Below are positions 1-6,923 of a DNA stretch of 10,493 nucleotides, piece after piece; position 1 is the first letter of the stretch; each line of letters begins with the position of its first letter. The DNA lies in contig DJWC01000081.1 in assembly GCA_002441445.1 (NCBI GenBank), forward strand, positions 4,869 to 15,361, read 5' to 3'. This DNA is from Pusillimonas sp. UBA6240. Its GTDB lineage: Bacteria > Pseudomonadota > Gammaproteobacteria > Burkholderiales > Burkholderiaceae_B. The notes beneath the pieces are model-generated. The model did not search any database. It saw nothing but the letters and a program-made list of their open reading frames with translations, and had not been told where the DNA came from. The position numbers were made by a program, and so were the translations under genes.

Positions 1-191
1 TGCAGGTAGCCGTTGGGCTCCGGCGGGAAGCGCGTGCGTATGCGGGCCGGATCCACGCCGCCCCGCTGCTGGACGGCGGCGGGGCCGGGTTTGCCCGCCC
101 AGCGTTTTTCCGCGTAGCGGCCCTGCGCCAGGTCGTTGTCGATGATGGTGCGCAGGAAATTGGATACGGGGGCGGTAGGCTCAGAGGTCAT
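1..191 (-). CDS. glnS: Glutaminyl-tRNA synthetase, N-terminal fragment (cut by window edge)
   Basis: This is the first 63 codons of a class I aminoacyl-tRNA synthetase that charges tRNA-Gln in the cytoplasm. The start is ATG at 191-189. The protein opens with a SNFLRTIIDNDLAQG stretch, matching the SNFIRxIIDxDL-type opening of GlnRS, and the fragment ends in RTRFPPEPNGYL, the conserved lead-in to the class I HIGH signature, which must lie just outside the window. Compared with E. coli GlnRS, about two dozen extra residues (roughly 25-49, rich in Gly, Pro, Ala and Arg) separate the opening helix from the RTRFPPEPNGY motif; I associate this with Bordetella/Achromobacter-type enzymes. The 14 bases before the ATG read TCTTTTTTTCTTGT, so there is no Shine-Dalgarno sequence. 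It is divergent from the CydA-like gene. Confidence 0.93.
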   Translation of the reverse strand, partial: MTSEPTAPVSNFLRTIIDNDLAQGRYAEKRWAGKPGPAAVQQRGGVDPARIRTRFPPEPNGYL

Positions 192-348
192 ACAAGAAAA
201 AAAGATAGCTCAGGCAAAAAATGGTCGGGCAAAGTAAGCATTTTGCCACGTTCGGCGTATTTTGCCCGCCCGCCGGGTTTACAAATGCAGAACTGGCTCT
301 AAACTTGGGCCTGTTCTTTCTATAGCGGGCATAGGGCCTTGGCCAATT
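192..348. promoter_or_regulatory. Divergent intergenic region between glnS and the CydA-like gene
   Basis: These 157 bases lie between two divergent starts and must carry both promoters. They are A/T-richer than the genes. A TTTACA at 278-283 is a fair -35 for the rightward gene, but no good -10 lies 16-18 bases on. On the minus strand, TTGCCC with a TATCTT about 19 bases further toward glnS is a weak pair. The clearest structure is a group of GGCAAA/TTTGCC motifs, listed separately. No small ORF with a convincing ribosome site was seen. Confidence 0.5.
213..266. repeat. Nested GGCAAA / TTTGCC repeats in the divergent promoter region
   Basis: GGCAAA occurs at 213-218 and 228-233, and its reverse complement TTTGCC at 242-247 and 261-266. 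The inner pair forms a 6-bp inverted repeat with an 8-bp spacer. The outer left copy, read as GGCAAAA (213-219), pairs with TTTTGCC (241-247). Both inner and outer pairs are centred near 238-240. This is visible in the sequence; a role as an operator for glnS or the cyd-like genes is only an inference, and no regulator is proposed. Confidence 0.4.
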
Positions 349-1689
349 ATGACGTATTCGACACTATGGCTGGCGCAAATCCAGTTTTTCTCCAGCCTGG
401 GGTTCATGCTGCTATTCCTGGTGGTGGAGCTCGGCTTGGCCTGGGTTCTGCTGTATTTCAAGATCCGCGCCCGAGGCGGGGATCACGCCGCCTGGACGGC
501 GGCCTACCGCTTCTGGGTGCGGGTGTTCGCGCTGGCCTTCATCCTCAGCTTCGCCTCCAGCATGCCGGTGCTGATCCAGTTCGGCAGTCTGTGGCCGCAG
601 TTGATGGACAAGATAGGCAACGTGGCGGGGCCACTGCTGGCCGCGGGGATACTCTCGACCTTCATATTCAAATCCTGTTTCCTGGGCGCCATGCTCTTCG
701 GGCAGCGGCATCTTTCCGAAAACGTCCACACCGCCGTCGTCCTCATGGTGGGGCTGGGCGTGGCAGTGTCGTCGTTCTGGCTGCTGGCGCTGCTTTCGTG
801 GATGCACACGCCCGCCGGGGCGCTGTTCATCGACGGCAGCTACCGGGTGCTGGATTGGGCTTCGGTCTTGTTCAACCCCGCCTTGCCGTGGTATTTGGGG
901 CTGTTTTTTCTGGCCAGCGCCGCGACGGTGGCGTTCATCATGCTGGGCGTGGTCGCCGCGCAGTCGCTCAGGCGCCCGCTGGACGACAGCGGGCGCCTGG
1001 TATTCAAGACCGGTTCATGGCTTGCGGCATTCAGCATGCTGCTGATGGCCTTGACGGCGGCGGGCGCCGGCGTCGTCAGCGCCCGCTATCAGCCGGCCAG
1101 GGCCGCGGCCGCGGCGGCCTACTGGCATAGCGGCTCGCCGCCGGAACTCGTCCTGTTCGCGCTGCCCGACGCCAAGGCGGGCGTCAATCGCGCCGCGTGG
1201 TCCTGGCCGAACGCGGGAGCCGTCTGGCTGGGCCGCGACCAGCAGGGCCGCCTGCGGGGCCTGGACCAGTTCGCGGGCATGGCGCCGCCCGTGGCGCCGA
1301 CATTCTGGTCCTTGCGCCTGGCCGTCCTGGCCGGCCTTTGCATGACGGCGGCCGCCTGGGGCGGCTTGTGGCGGGCGCGGCGCGCGCACTACGATCCGGC
1401 CGCATTGTCCAGGCGATGGCGCCGCGTCCTGGCCGGCATGACTTTTTCCGGCTGGCTGCTGCTGCTCGCCGGTTCGGCGCATCTGCAGCTTGGGGCCTTC
1501 CCTTATGCCGTCCAGGGCACCATCACGATCAGCGAGATCCTGGGCGATACCGGTTTCAATGCGCTGCTGGGCGGCTTCACGGCATACATGCTTTTTTATC
1601 TGGTCTTTCTCGCCGGGTTTTTCCATCTGCTCAGGCATATCGCACGCTACGGCGTCGTGCCGGTGGCCAGGCGGCGGGGGCGCGCATGA
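349..1689 (+). CDS. CydA-like membrane protein (cytochrome bd subunit I family) lacking haem ligands
   Basis: A 446-residue multi-spanning inner-membrane protein aligning with E. coli CydA over most of its length: LAQIQF at 8-13 (CydA LSRLQF), IQFGSLW at 76-82 (FQFGTNW), the FWLLALLSWMHTPAG region at 143-157, a shortened Q-loop around 245-312 with FALPD at 270-274 (FGIPD), and VAPTFWSLR at 315-323 (VAPLYFAFR). By this hand alignment the haem-binding residues are replaced: H19 is Met20, H186 is Leu185 and M393 is Ala325. E99 and E107 are Ala99 and Phe107 or Lys108; K252 and E257 are Arg and Ala; GRQPW is GAFPY (382-386). The fold is kept but bound haem is doubtful. ATG at 349 is chosen because it matches the CydA N-terminus; an in-frame TTG at 262 adds 29 residues without similarity. 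Only a weak AGGG (333-336) precedes it. It overlaps the CydB-like gene by four bases (ATGA). CydA family membership is firm; oxidase function is not. Confidence 0.85.
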   Translation: MTYSTLWLAQIQFFSSLGFMLLFLVVELGLAWVLLYFKIRARGGDHAAWTAAYRFWVRVFALAFILSFASSMPVLIQFGSLWPQLMDKIGNVAGPLLAAGILSTFIFKSCFLGAMLFGQRHLSENVHTAVVLMVGLGVAVSSFWLLALLSWMHTPAGALFIDGSYRVLDWASVLFNPALPWYLGLFFLASAATVAFIMLGVVAAQSLRRPLDDSGRLVFKTGSWLAAFSMLLMALTAAGAGVVSARYQPARAAAAAAYWHSGSPPELVLFALPDAKAGVNRAAWSWPNAGAVWLGRDQQGRLRGLDQFAGMAPPVAPTFWSLRLAVLAGLCMTAAAWGGLWRARRAHYDPAALSRRWRRVLAGMTFSGWLLLLAGSAHLQLGAFPYAVQGTITISEILGDTGFNALLGGFTAYMLFYLVFLAGFFHLLRHIARYGVVPVARRRGRA

Positions 1690-2735
1690 TAGATTCGTTG
1701 GCGTCCGCCTTGGGACTAGGAGCGCATGATCCCTCCTTCTGGATGCCCCTGGTATTCATGGCCCTGTTTTTTGCCATCATCGTCGCGGGTGCCATTCTGG
1801 ACGGCTTCGATGTGGGGGTGGGCTGCCTGGCCCTGTTCGCCCCGCCGGAATTGCGCATGCGCATGCTGTCTTTGCTCAGCCCGTGGCGGGACGCCAATGA
1901 ATTCTGGCTGTTCCTGGGGCTCGGGCTGTTCCTGGCCGCCTTTCCGAACGCCTGGGGCGCTATCATGGGGGCGCTCTATATTCCTCTGTGCCTGCTCGGA
2001 CTGGGCGTGTTCCTGCGGTCGGCGTCCTTCGAAATGCGGCTGCGCGCGCCGCAGGAACTGCAGTGGCGGTGGGTGCTGGGCTTCGGGCTGGGTTCGCTGC
2101 TTACGGCCTGCGCCCACGGCTTCCTGCTGGCCCAGGTGGTGGTGTCCTACCAGGGGCAGTTCGGCTATCTGTGGTTCTCGCTCTTCGTGGGCCTTTGCGC
2201 CATCGCCGCCTATTGCCTGCTGGGCTCGGCCTGGCTGATCATGCGGGTCGCCGGCGAACTGCGCGCGCGCGCCGTGATGTGGGGCCGCCGCGCGGTGCGC
2301 TGGTCCGCGGCGGGCGCCGTGGGCGTATCCGTGGTGCTGGCCTTCGCCAATGCCGGCGTATTCCTGAAATGGAGCGAAGGCCTGCACTGGCCGGTGGTGC
2401 TGGGCCTGTGGGGTTTCCTGCTTTTAGGCTTCGTGTCCATAGAAATGTGCCTGCAGCGCATGATCAACAGCAGCTATCGCACCACCGCGCTGCCTTTCTT
2501 CATGACCCTGCTCATCTTCCTGGTGCTGCTGGGCGGGCTGGGCTACAGCTTCTTTCCCTACCTCGTGCTGGACGATATCACCATATGGGATGCGGCGGCG
2601 TCGGTGGAGTCCCTGCGCCTGATCCTGTCAGGCGTCGTCATCGCCCTGCCCGTCGCCTTCATCTTCAACATCTGGGTGTACTGGCGCATGTTCGGCCTGT
2701 CCATCCCGCCGACGCCGCCGGATTACGAAGGGTAG
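1686..2735 (+). CDS. CydB-like membrane protein (cytochrome bd subunit II family)
   Basis: A 349-residue integral membrane protein with about eight hydrophobic segments, as in CydB. In CydB proteins this subunit pairs with CydA in the inner membrane and carries no haem ligands of its own in the E. coli enzyme. Family marks kept here are DGFDVGVG at 39-46 (E. coli DGFDMGVG), PWRDANEFWL at 66-75 (PHWDGNQVWL, keeping the Asp, Asn and Trp), FFPYLVLDDITIWDA at 289-303 (FPFVMP...LTMWDA), and a terminal WVYWRMFG at 330-337 (WCYWKMFG). It is somewhat shorter than E. coli CydB. The ATG lies within the ATGA overlapping the upstream stop, which implies translational coupling and a stable two-subunit complex. 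No CydX-like small subunit follows and no cydDC assembly genes are present. Its conservation contrasts with the loss of haem ligands in its partner. It ends 16 bases from the convergent ssuB-like gene. Confidence 0.88.
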   Translation: MIDSLASALGLGAHDPSFWMPLVFMALFFAIIVAGAILDGFDVGVGCLALFAPPELRMRMLSLLSPWRDANEFWLFLGLGLFLAAFPNAWGAIMGALYIPLCLLGLGVFLRSASFEMRLRAPQELQWRWVLGFGLGSLLTACAHGFLLAQVVVSYQGQFGYLWFSLFVGLCAIAAYCLLGSAWLIMRVAGELRARAVMWGRRAVRWSAAGAVGVSVVLAFANAGVFLKWSEGLHWPVVLGLWGFLLLGFVSIEMCLQRMINSSYRTTALPFFMTLLIFLVLLGGLGYSFFPYLVLDDITIWDAAASVESLRLILSGVVIALPVAFIFNIWVYWRMFGLSIPPTPPDYEG

Positions 2736-2751
2736 TGCGGTCGCCCTCCGC

Positions 2752-3519
2752 TCACTTCGCGAGCACCCTGTTCAGTACCAGCTCGGTCAGCTCGCCAAAC
2801 TGGGCGGAGCCGCGTTGCCTGGGCCGAGGCAGGTCCACCCTTTCGTTCATGCCGATTTTGCCTTCTTCGATGAGGACGACGCGATCGGCTAGTGCAATGG
2901 CCTCGTCCACATCGTGAGTGATGAGGACGACGCTGAATTGATTCCGCAGCCACAATGATTCAAGCAGCCGTTGCATCTCGATCCGCGTCAGGGCATCCAA
3001 GGCCCCGAGAGGCTCGTCCAGCAATAGCAGGCGGGGCCGATGGACCAGGGCGCGGGCCAATGCGACGCGTTGGCGCTGACCGCCCGAGAGCATGGACGGC
3101 CAGTCATCCGCTTTATCGGCGAGGCCCACCTGGTTGAGCGCGTCCTTGGCCACCGTTTCCCAATTGCCTTTCATTCCCAGACCCACGTTGTCCAATATGG
3201 AACGCCATGGCAGAAGGCGGTGCTCCTGAAACATGATGCGCGTATGCTGGTTGATTCCGCTTACAGGCTTGCCGTCGATGGCGAGCGAACCCGAAGTAAC
3301 GGAATCCAGACCGCCGATCAAGCGCAGCAAGGTGCTTTTGCCGCATCCGCTGCGCCCGACGATGGCCAGGAACTCGCCGGGCGCAATGGACAGGTCCAGA
3401 CTGTGCAACACCGTCTTTTCTCCGAACCGCTTGGTGACCTGCCGGACCGATACCGCCAGCCCTGCATCGTTATCGGGTCCGGCCGAGGATGAGGCGTTTG
3501 CTTTGTTGTTCATGGTCAT
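2752..3519 (-). CDS. ssuB: SsuB-type ABC transporter ATP-binding protein
   Basis: A 255-residue cytoplasmic ATPase that powers the SsuA/SsuC-type importer. Walker A GRSGCGKST is at 55-63, Q-loop Gln at 98 in MFQEHRLLPW, signature LSGGQRQR at 144-151, Walker B LLLLDEP at 164-170 and the H-loop His at 202 (LITHD). Much of it matches E. coli SsuB nearly word for word, for example NVGLGMKGNW, DEPLGALDALTRIEMQ, ADRVVLIEEGKIG and VDLPRPR, so it belongs to the sulfonate/taurine/nitrate class. ATG at 3519 is chosen: an AGGTGAG sits a few bases upstream and it lies 4 bases after the permease stop. A second ATG at 3513 is almost as good. Upstream in-frame codons up to 3642 lie inside the permease gene and are rejected. 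It is the last gene of the six-gene operon. The actual substrate may be a sulfate ester rather than an alkanesulfonate. Confidence 0.93.
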   Translation of the reverse strand: MTMNNKANASSSAGPDNDAGLAVSVRQVTKRFGEKTVLHSLDLSIAPGEFLAIVGRSGCGKSTLLRLIGGLDSVTSGSLAIDGKPVSGINQHTRIMFQEHRLLPWRSILDNVGLGMKGNWETVAKDALNQVGLADKADDWPSMLSGGQRQRVALARALVHRPRLLLLDEPLGALDALTRIEMQRLLESLWLRNQFSVVLITHDVDEAIALADRVVLIEEGKIGMNERVDLPRPRQRGSAQFGELTELVLNRVLAK

Positions 3520-3523
3520 TCGC

Positions 3524-4282
3524 TCACCTGCTCCAGCGCAACCATTTGCGCTCCATGTAGCGGGCCAGAACATCCGCGAGCTTGCCCAGCAATGCATAGA
3601 GCAGTATCGCCACCACGACGATGTCGGTCTGCATGAATTCACGCGCGTCCATGGCCATTTTCCCTATGCCTGAATCCGAAGCGATAGTCTCCGCGACGAT
3701 GAGCGTCAACCACATGAACCCCAAGGCGAAACGCACGCCCACCAGGATGGACGACATCGCCGATGGCAGCATCACTTCGTAGAACAGGCCCCATTTGCTC
3801 AGGCCATAGACCCGGCCCATTTCGATCAGGCCTTTATCCACGGACCGTATCCCATGATGGGTGTTTATATATATCGGAAACATGACGCCCAATGCCACGA
3901 GAAAAAGCTTGCCTTCCTCGCCTATGCCGAACCAGATGATGACCAGCGGAATCAGGGCGAGGTGGGGAATGTTGCGTATCATCTGTATCGTGGAGTCCAG
4001 CAACAGATCGAAGTAGCGCGATGCGCCGGTCAACAAGCCGAGCGAGAACCCGATGCTGCCTCCTATGACGAAACCCGTGGCTGCCCGCTTGAAACTGGCC
4101 AGCAGGTTGGACCATAGCTCGCCGCTGAGCGACAGTTCCCATGCCGCCGCGACGACGGCGCTCGGCGAGGGCAGGATACGGCTCGATAGCCAGCCGCTTT
4201 GCGACGCCAGCTGCCATGCCAGTACGATCAGTACGGGCAGGGCCCATGGTATGGCAGGTTCGTAAAACTTCGCTTCTTTCAT
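3524..4282 (-). CDS. ssuC: SsuC-type ABC transporter permease
   Basis: A 252-residue inner-membrane permease of the binding-protein-dependent transport family, expected to act as a homodimer under the SsuB-type ATPase. It follows E. coli SsuC closely: WQLASQSGWLSSRILPSPS at 23-41, IQMIRNIPHLALIPLVIIWFG at 99-119, FPIYINT at 135-141, and VRFALGFMWLTLIVAETI at 183-200. The EAA-type loop that touches the ATPase is EMGRVYGLSKWGLFYEVMLP at 154-173. About six hydrophobic segments are seen, the usual number. The ATG at 4282 follows GGAG (minus strand of 4291-4294) by eight bases. The context GGAGACAAGC before this start is shared with the binding-protein gene. It sits 31 bases after the binding-protein stop and 4 bases before the ATPase start. 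Confidence 0.93.
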   Translation of the reverse strand: MKEAKFYEPAIPWALPVLIVLAWQLASQSGWLSSRILPSPSAVVAAAWELSLSGELWSNLLASFKRAATGFVIGGSIGFSLGLLTGASRYFDLLLDSTIQMIRNIPHLALIPLVIIWFGIGEEGKLFLVALGVMFPIYINTHHGIRSVDKGLIEMGRVYGLSKWGLFYEVMLPSAMSSILVGVRFALGFMWLTLIVAETIASDSGIGKMAMDAREFMQTDIVVVAILLYALLGKLADVLARYMERKWLRWSR

Positions 4283-4313
4283 TTGCTTGTCTCCAGCGCC
4301 TCGATATTGCTGG

Positions 4314-5282
4314 TCAGTTACTCGGCGTCCAGACCGCTTTCCTTATGTCCACGACCTTGGGAGTGATCTTCAGGCGATGGAACGTATCGGCGAGCGCTTG
4401 CTGCTCTTTGATGACCTCCTCATTCAATGGAGAAATGATTTCGTTGACTTTGTTTCTGTCCAGCACCGTCTTGAAGGTCGGCTGGTCCAGCCCGATGAAG
4501 CCGGCATGCTTCGCAGCCACTTCGGCCGTGTGGTTGTAGATGTACTGAGAAGTCTTGCGCACCTCGTCCACGAGCTGCTTGATGAGTTGCGGATTCTTTT
4601 CCGCGAACTCCCGGCGCGCGAAATACATTTGCCGGTTATTGACCTTTACCTGGAAGCCGTCGGCCAGAACCCGAACCTGGCCGCCCGCCTCGGCGCCGGC
4701 CATGAGCGGATCGAACGCGGCCCATGCCGCCACCGCGCCGCTTTCCAGCGATGCCCGCCCATCGGCGGGGCTCAGGTAGGCGGGAACGATATCGCTGAAC
4801 TTCAGGCCGTTGCTTTCCATATATTTGATGACCATGTAGTGCGCCATGGAACCTTTCGGTATGGCGACTTTCTTTCCGACCAGATCCTGGGCCGTATGGA
4901 TATTGGAGTCCTTGCGCACCAGAATCTGCTGGTCGCCCGGAGTGGGCGCTTCTGCCGCCACATACACCATGTCGGCGCCCGCAACTTGGGCAAAGATGGG
5001 CGGTGTGTTCGCCGCGGCTGCGATATCGAGGCTGCCCACGTTCAATGCCTCCATCATGGGCGGCCCCACCTGGAATTCGACCCATTGCACCTCGATGCCC
5101 TTATCCTTGAACATCCGCTCCAGTGAGCCTTCCGCCTTGAGGATGGCTTCGTTGAAGACGCCCTTCTGCCAGCCTATTCTGACTTTCTTGGCTTCCTGGG
5201 ACAGCGCGGGGCTGCCATAGCCGATGATTGCCGCGCCTGCAAATAGCGCGATTGTCTTAGCAAAGCTTTTCAAGTTGATCAT
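4314..5282 (-). CDS. ssuA: SsuA-like periplasmic substrate-binding protein (sulfonate/sulfate ester type)
   Basis: A 322-residue exported binding protein. Residues 1 to about 28 form a Sec signal peptide: Lys5 and Lys9, a hydrophobic core, then a likely cut after PALS before QEAKK. The mature part follows E. coli SsuA: VRIGWQKG (IGYQKG), WVEFQVGPPMMEALNVGSLD (WVEFPAGPQMLEALNVGSLD), PPIFAQVAGADMVYV, LKFSDIVPAYLSPADGRAS and KVVDIRKAVWTP. One variation is ANTPPI where SsuA has GDIPPI, a segment near the ligand cleft, so the ligand may differ from simple alkanesulfonates. The family delivers organosulfur anions to the SsuBC-type membrane complex. The ATG at 5282 is preceded by AGGAG (minus strand of 5289-5293). 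It lies 39 bases after the sulfatase stop, which supports sulfate-ester import. The usual SsuD monooxygenase is not present nearby. Confidence 0.92.
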   Translation of the reverse strand: MINLKSFAKTIALFAGAAIIGYGSPALSQEAKKVRIGWQKGVFNEAILKAEGSLERMFKDKGIEVQWVEFQVGPPMMEALNVGSLDIAAAANTPPIFAQVAGADMVYVAAEAPTPGDQQILVRKDSNIHTAQDLVGKKVAIPKGSMAHYMVIKYMESNGLKFSDIVPAYLSPADGRASLESGAVAAWAAFDPLMAGAEAGGQVRVLADGFQVKVNNRQMYFARREFAEKNPQLIKQLVDEVRKTSQYIYNHTAEVAAKHAGFIGLDQPTFKTVLDRNKVNEIISPLNEEVIKEQQALADTFHRLKITPKVVDIRKAVWTPSN

Positions 5283-5321
5283 GCTTGTCTCCTGATGTGG
5301 TCATCGTTGTTGCGGTGCCGG

Positions 5322-6908
5322 CTACCATGCGCCTATCTTCATGCCTTGGAATCGTTTCAGCCCCAGCCAGCCTTCGACGAAGGTGTCGCTGACACTGGTC
5401 AGGGTCTTGCGGTGGTTCGACCAGTCGGTCGCTTTCCGCGAATACTCTTCGATCAGCGGGCGGTATCGATCATCTTTCCCCAAGTCGTGCAGCTCGCCCG
5501 GATCGGCCTGCAGATCAAACAGCAGGGGCCTGAATCCGGCGCAGAAAACCACCTTCCACCGTTTGTCGCGCAGCGTCAAGATGTAGCAGTCTTTGGCGGC
5601 GCGGCCCAATTCCACGCGCGTCGTCGCTCTGAAGGAATAATCGAATTCATTGATGATGAACTCGCGCAGCATGGGCGTGTCCCGCCCGCGGACCAGCGGC
5701 AATAAAGACTTGCCCTCGAGCCTGTCGGTATCCGGCGGGATGGCGAGCGCATCCAGGAAAGTCGGAAGCAAATCGATCGCTTCGACGAGTTCGTCGCAGC
5801 TTGCGCCTCGATTGTGGTCCGCCTCCGGGGAGGGATCGAATATTATCAAGGGGACCTTGATGGCCGCGTCGTGCCAGAGCTCTTTCTCGCCCAGGTGGTG
5901 ATCCCCCAGGTAGTCGCCATGATCGCTGCAGAAGACGATCAAGGTGTCTTCCATGCGCCCTTGTTCCTCCATGAAGGAAAAAAGCCGGCCTAGATGGTCG
6001 TCCACTTGCGTGATCAAGCCCATATAGGTGGGAATGACTTTTTCGCGTGTCGCTTCTTGATCGAAGGTCTTGCTGGCGCCGTGCTTGAGGTACGAGGCAT
6101 AAACGGGATGGGGGTCCGCCAGCTCGCTCTCGGATTTGTTGGCGGGGCTGATGTCCGCCGCCGTATACATCGCATGATAAGGGGCGGGGGCGACATACGG
6201 CCAGTGCGGCTTTATGTAGGACAAGTGCAGGCACCAAGGCCTGTCTTGCTGCTCTTCAATGAAGGCCATGGCGCGATCGGTGGTATAGGCTGTTTCCGAA
6301 TGTCCTTCCGTGACCCGGGCGGGTAAATCCGCATAGCGCATGTGCCAGCCGCTCAGGATTTCGCCATCGGGCCCCTGCGCCGAGTTTGCATAATCCAGCC
6401 AGGGATTGTCCGAGTCATAGCCAAGGCGCTTCAAATAGTGCGTGTACTTGTTCGTCAGCGTTTCGCGGTCCTGGGGATCCGACAGCACGCCGTCATGGCG
6501 GTCGTAGGGCTCGAACCCTCCTTCGGCCAGCAATTCGCCCGCATGGGAGTCCGGATCTATGCCCAGGCGGGCGAGCACACCGGCATCCGGCGTCTCCACG
6601 TGCGTCTTGCCGACCACGGCGTTCCTGACGCCGTGGGGATGCAGGTAGTCGCCCAAGGTCCATTCATCAACGGGAAGAGCCACGAAATTTCCGAAGGACC
6701 TGTGGCTTTTGACATAGCGTCCCGTGTAATAAGACATGCGTGAGGGACCGCAGGAGGCGGACTGCACATATGCGTTGGTAAACAGCACACCCTTCTTCGC
6801 CAGCGCGTCGATATTGGGCGTCCGTATCGTTGGATGGCCGTAGCATGCCAGATAATCCCAACGGAGCTGGTCGCACATGATGAATAAGACGTTGCGGACT
6901 TTGGACAT
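5322..6908 (-). CDS. Cytoplasmic formylglycine sulfatase / phosphonate monoester hydrolase-like enzyme
   Basis: A 528-residue alkaline-phosphatase-superfamily hydrolase. The sulfatase signature CGPSRMSYYTGR is at 53-64; Cys53 would be oxidised to formylglycine, which needs a maturase (FGE) not in this window. Further expected residues are Asp13-Gln14 (metal), Asn74, Lys101 and His103 in GKTH, His235 in KPHWPY, Asp329-His330 in SDHGDYLGDHH, and Lys342. The overall sequence, including APYHAMY, GLITQVDDHLGRLFSF and LLFDLQADPGELHDL, resembles Rhizobium/Burkholderia phosphonate monoester hydrolases as I remember them. The GKxH pair is instead the classic sulfatase one, where those hydrolases have Tyr and Thr. 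There is no signal peptide, so the substrate must be imported, which fits the transporter downstream. The start ATG at 6908 follows a GGGG-containing stretch, 15 bases after the TIM-barrel gene's stop. Substrate unknown: an aryl or alkyl sulfate, choline sulfate or phosphonate ester are all possible. Confidence 0.9.
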   Translation of the reverse strand: MSKVRNVLFIMCDQLRWDYLACYGHPTIRTPNIDALAKKGVLFTNAYVQSASCGPSRMSYYTGRYVKSHRSFGNFVALPVDEWTLGDYLHPHGVRNAVVGKTHVETPDAGVLARLGIDPDSHAGELLAEGGFEPYDRHDGVLSDPQDRETLTNKYTHYLKRLGYDSDNPWLDYANSAQGPDGEILSGWHMRYADLPARVTEGHSETAYTTDRAMAFIEEQQDRPWCLHLSYIKPHWPYVAPAPYHAMYTAADISPANKSESELADPHPVYASYLKHGASKTFDQEATREKVIPTYMGLITQVDDHLGRLFSFMEEQGRMEDTLIVFCSDHGDYLGDHHLGEKELWHDAAIKVPLIIFDPSPEADHNRGASCDELVEAIDLLPTFLDALAIPPDTDRLEGKSLLPLVRGRDTPMLREFIINEFDYSFRATTRVELGRAAKDCYILTLRDKRWKVVFCAGFRPLLFDLQADPGELHDLGKDDRYRPLIEEYSRKATDWSNHRKTLTSVSDTFVEGWLGLKRFQGMKIGAW

Positions 6909-6923
6909 CTCGTACCCCGCCGG

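Noticed and set aside
262..348. N-terminal extension of the CydA-like protein from a TTG at 262
   Set aside because: The extra 29 residues are not hydrophobic and have no counterpart in CydA; the ATG at 349 matches the usual N-terminus.
1104..1122. GC-rich alternating run coding for a string of alanines in the CydA-like protein
   Set aside because: It falls in the Q-loop-like region and is ordinary high-GC coding sequence rather than a repeat element.
1015..1638. A 207-codon open frame on the minus strand within the CydA-like gene
   Set aside because: It is antisense to a clear CydA-family membrane protein, is rich in Arg, Gly and Gln as expected from a high-GC shadow frame, and has no family resemblance.
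1716..2387. A 223-codon open frame on the minus strand within the CydB-like gene
   Set aside because: It is a shadow of the CydB-like frame; its His/Gln/Pro-rich composition is that of an antisense translation.
2726..2759. A possible hairpin (CGAAG with CTTCG, inner CGG with CCG) at the convergent junction as a bidirectional terminator
   Set aside because: The inner and outer stems are not in register, and there is no T-run on either side.
3520..3642. N-terminal extension of the SsuB-type ATPase back to 3642
   Set aside because: It lies wholly within the permease gene and its translation has no ABC ATPase similarity; the ATGs at 3519/3513 have a ribosome site.
4287..5126. A 279-codon open frame on the plus strand antisense to the binding-protein gene
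   Set aside because: The minus-strand frame encodes a convincing SsuA homologue; the plus-strand product resembles nothing and has no ribosome site.
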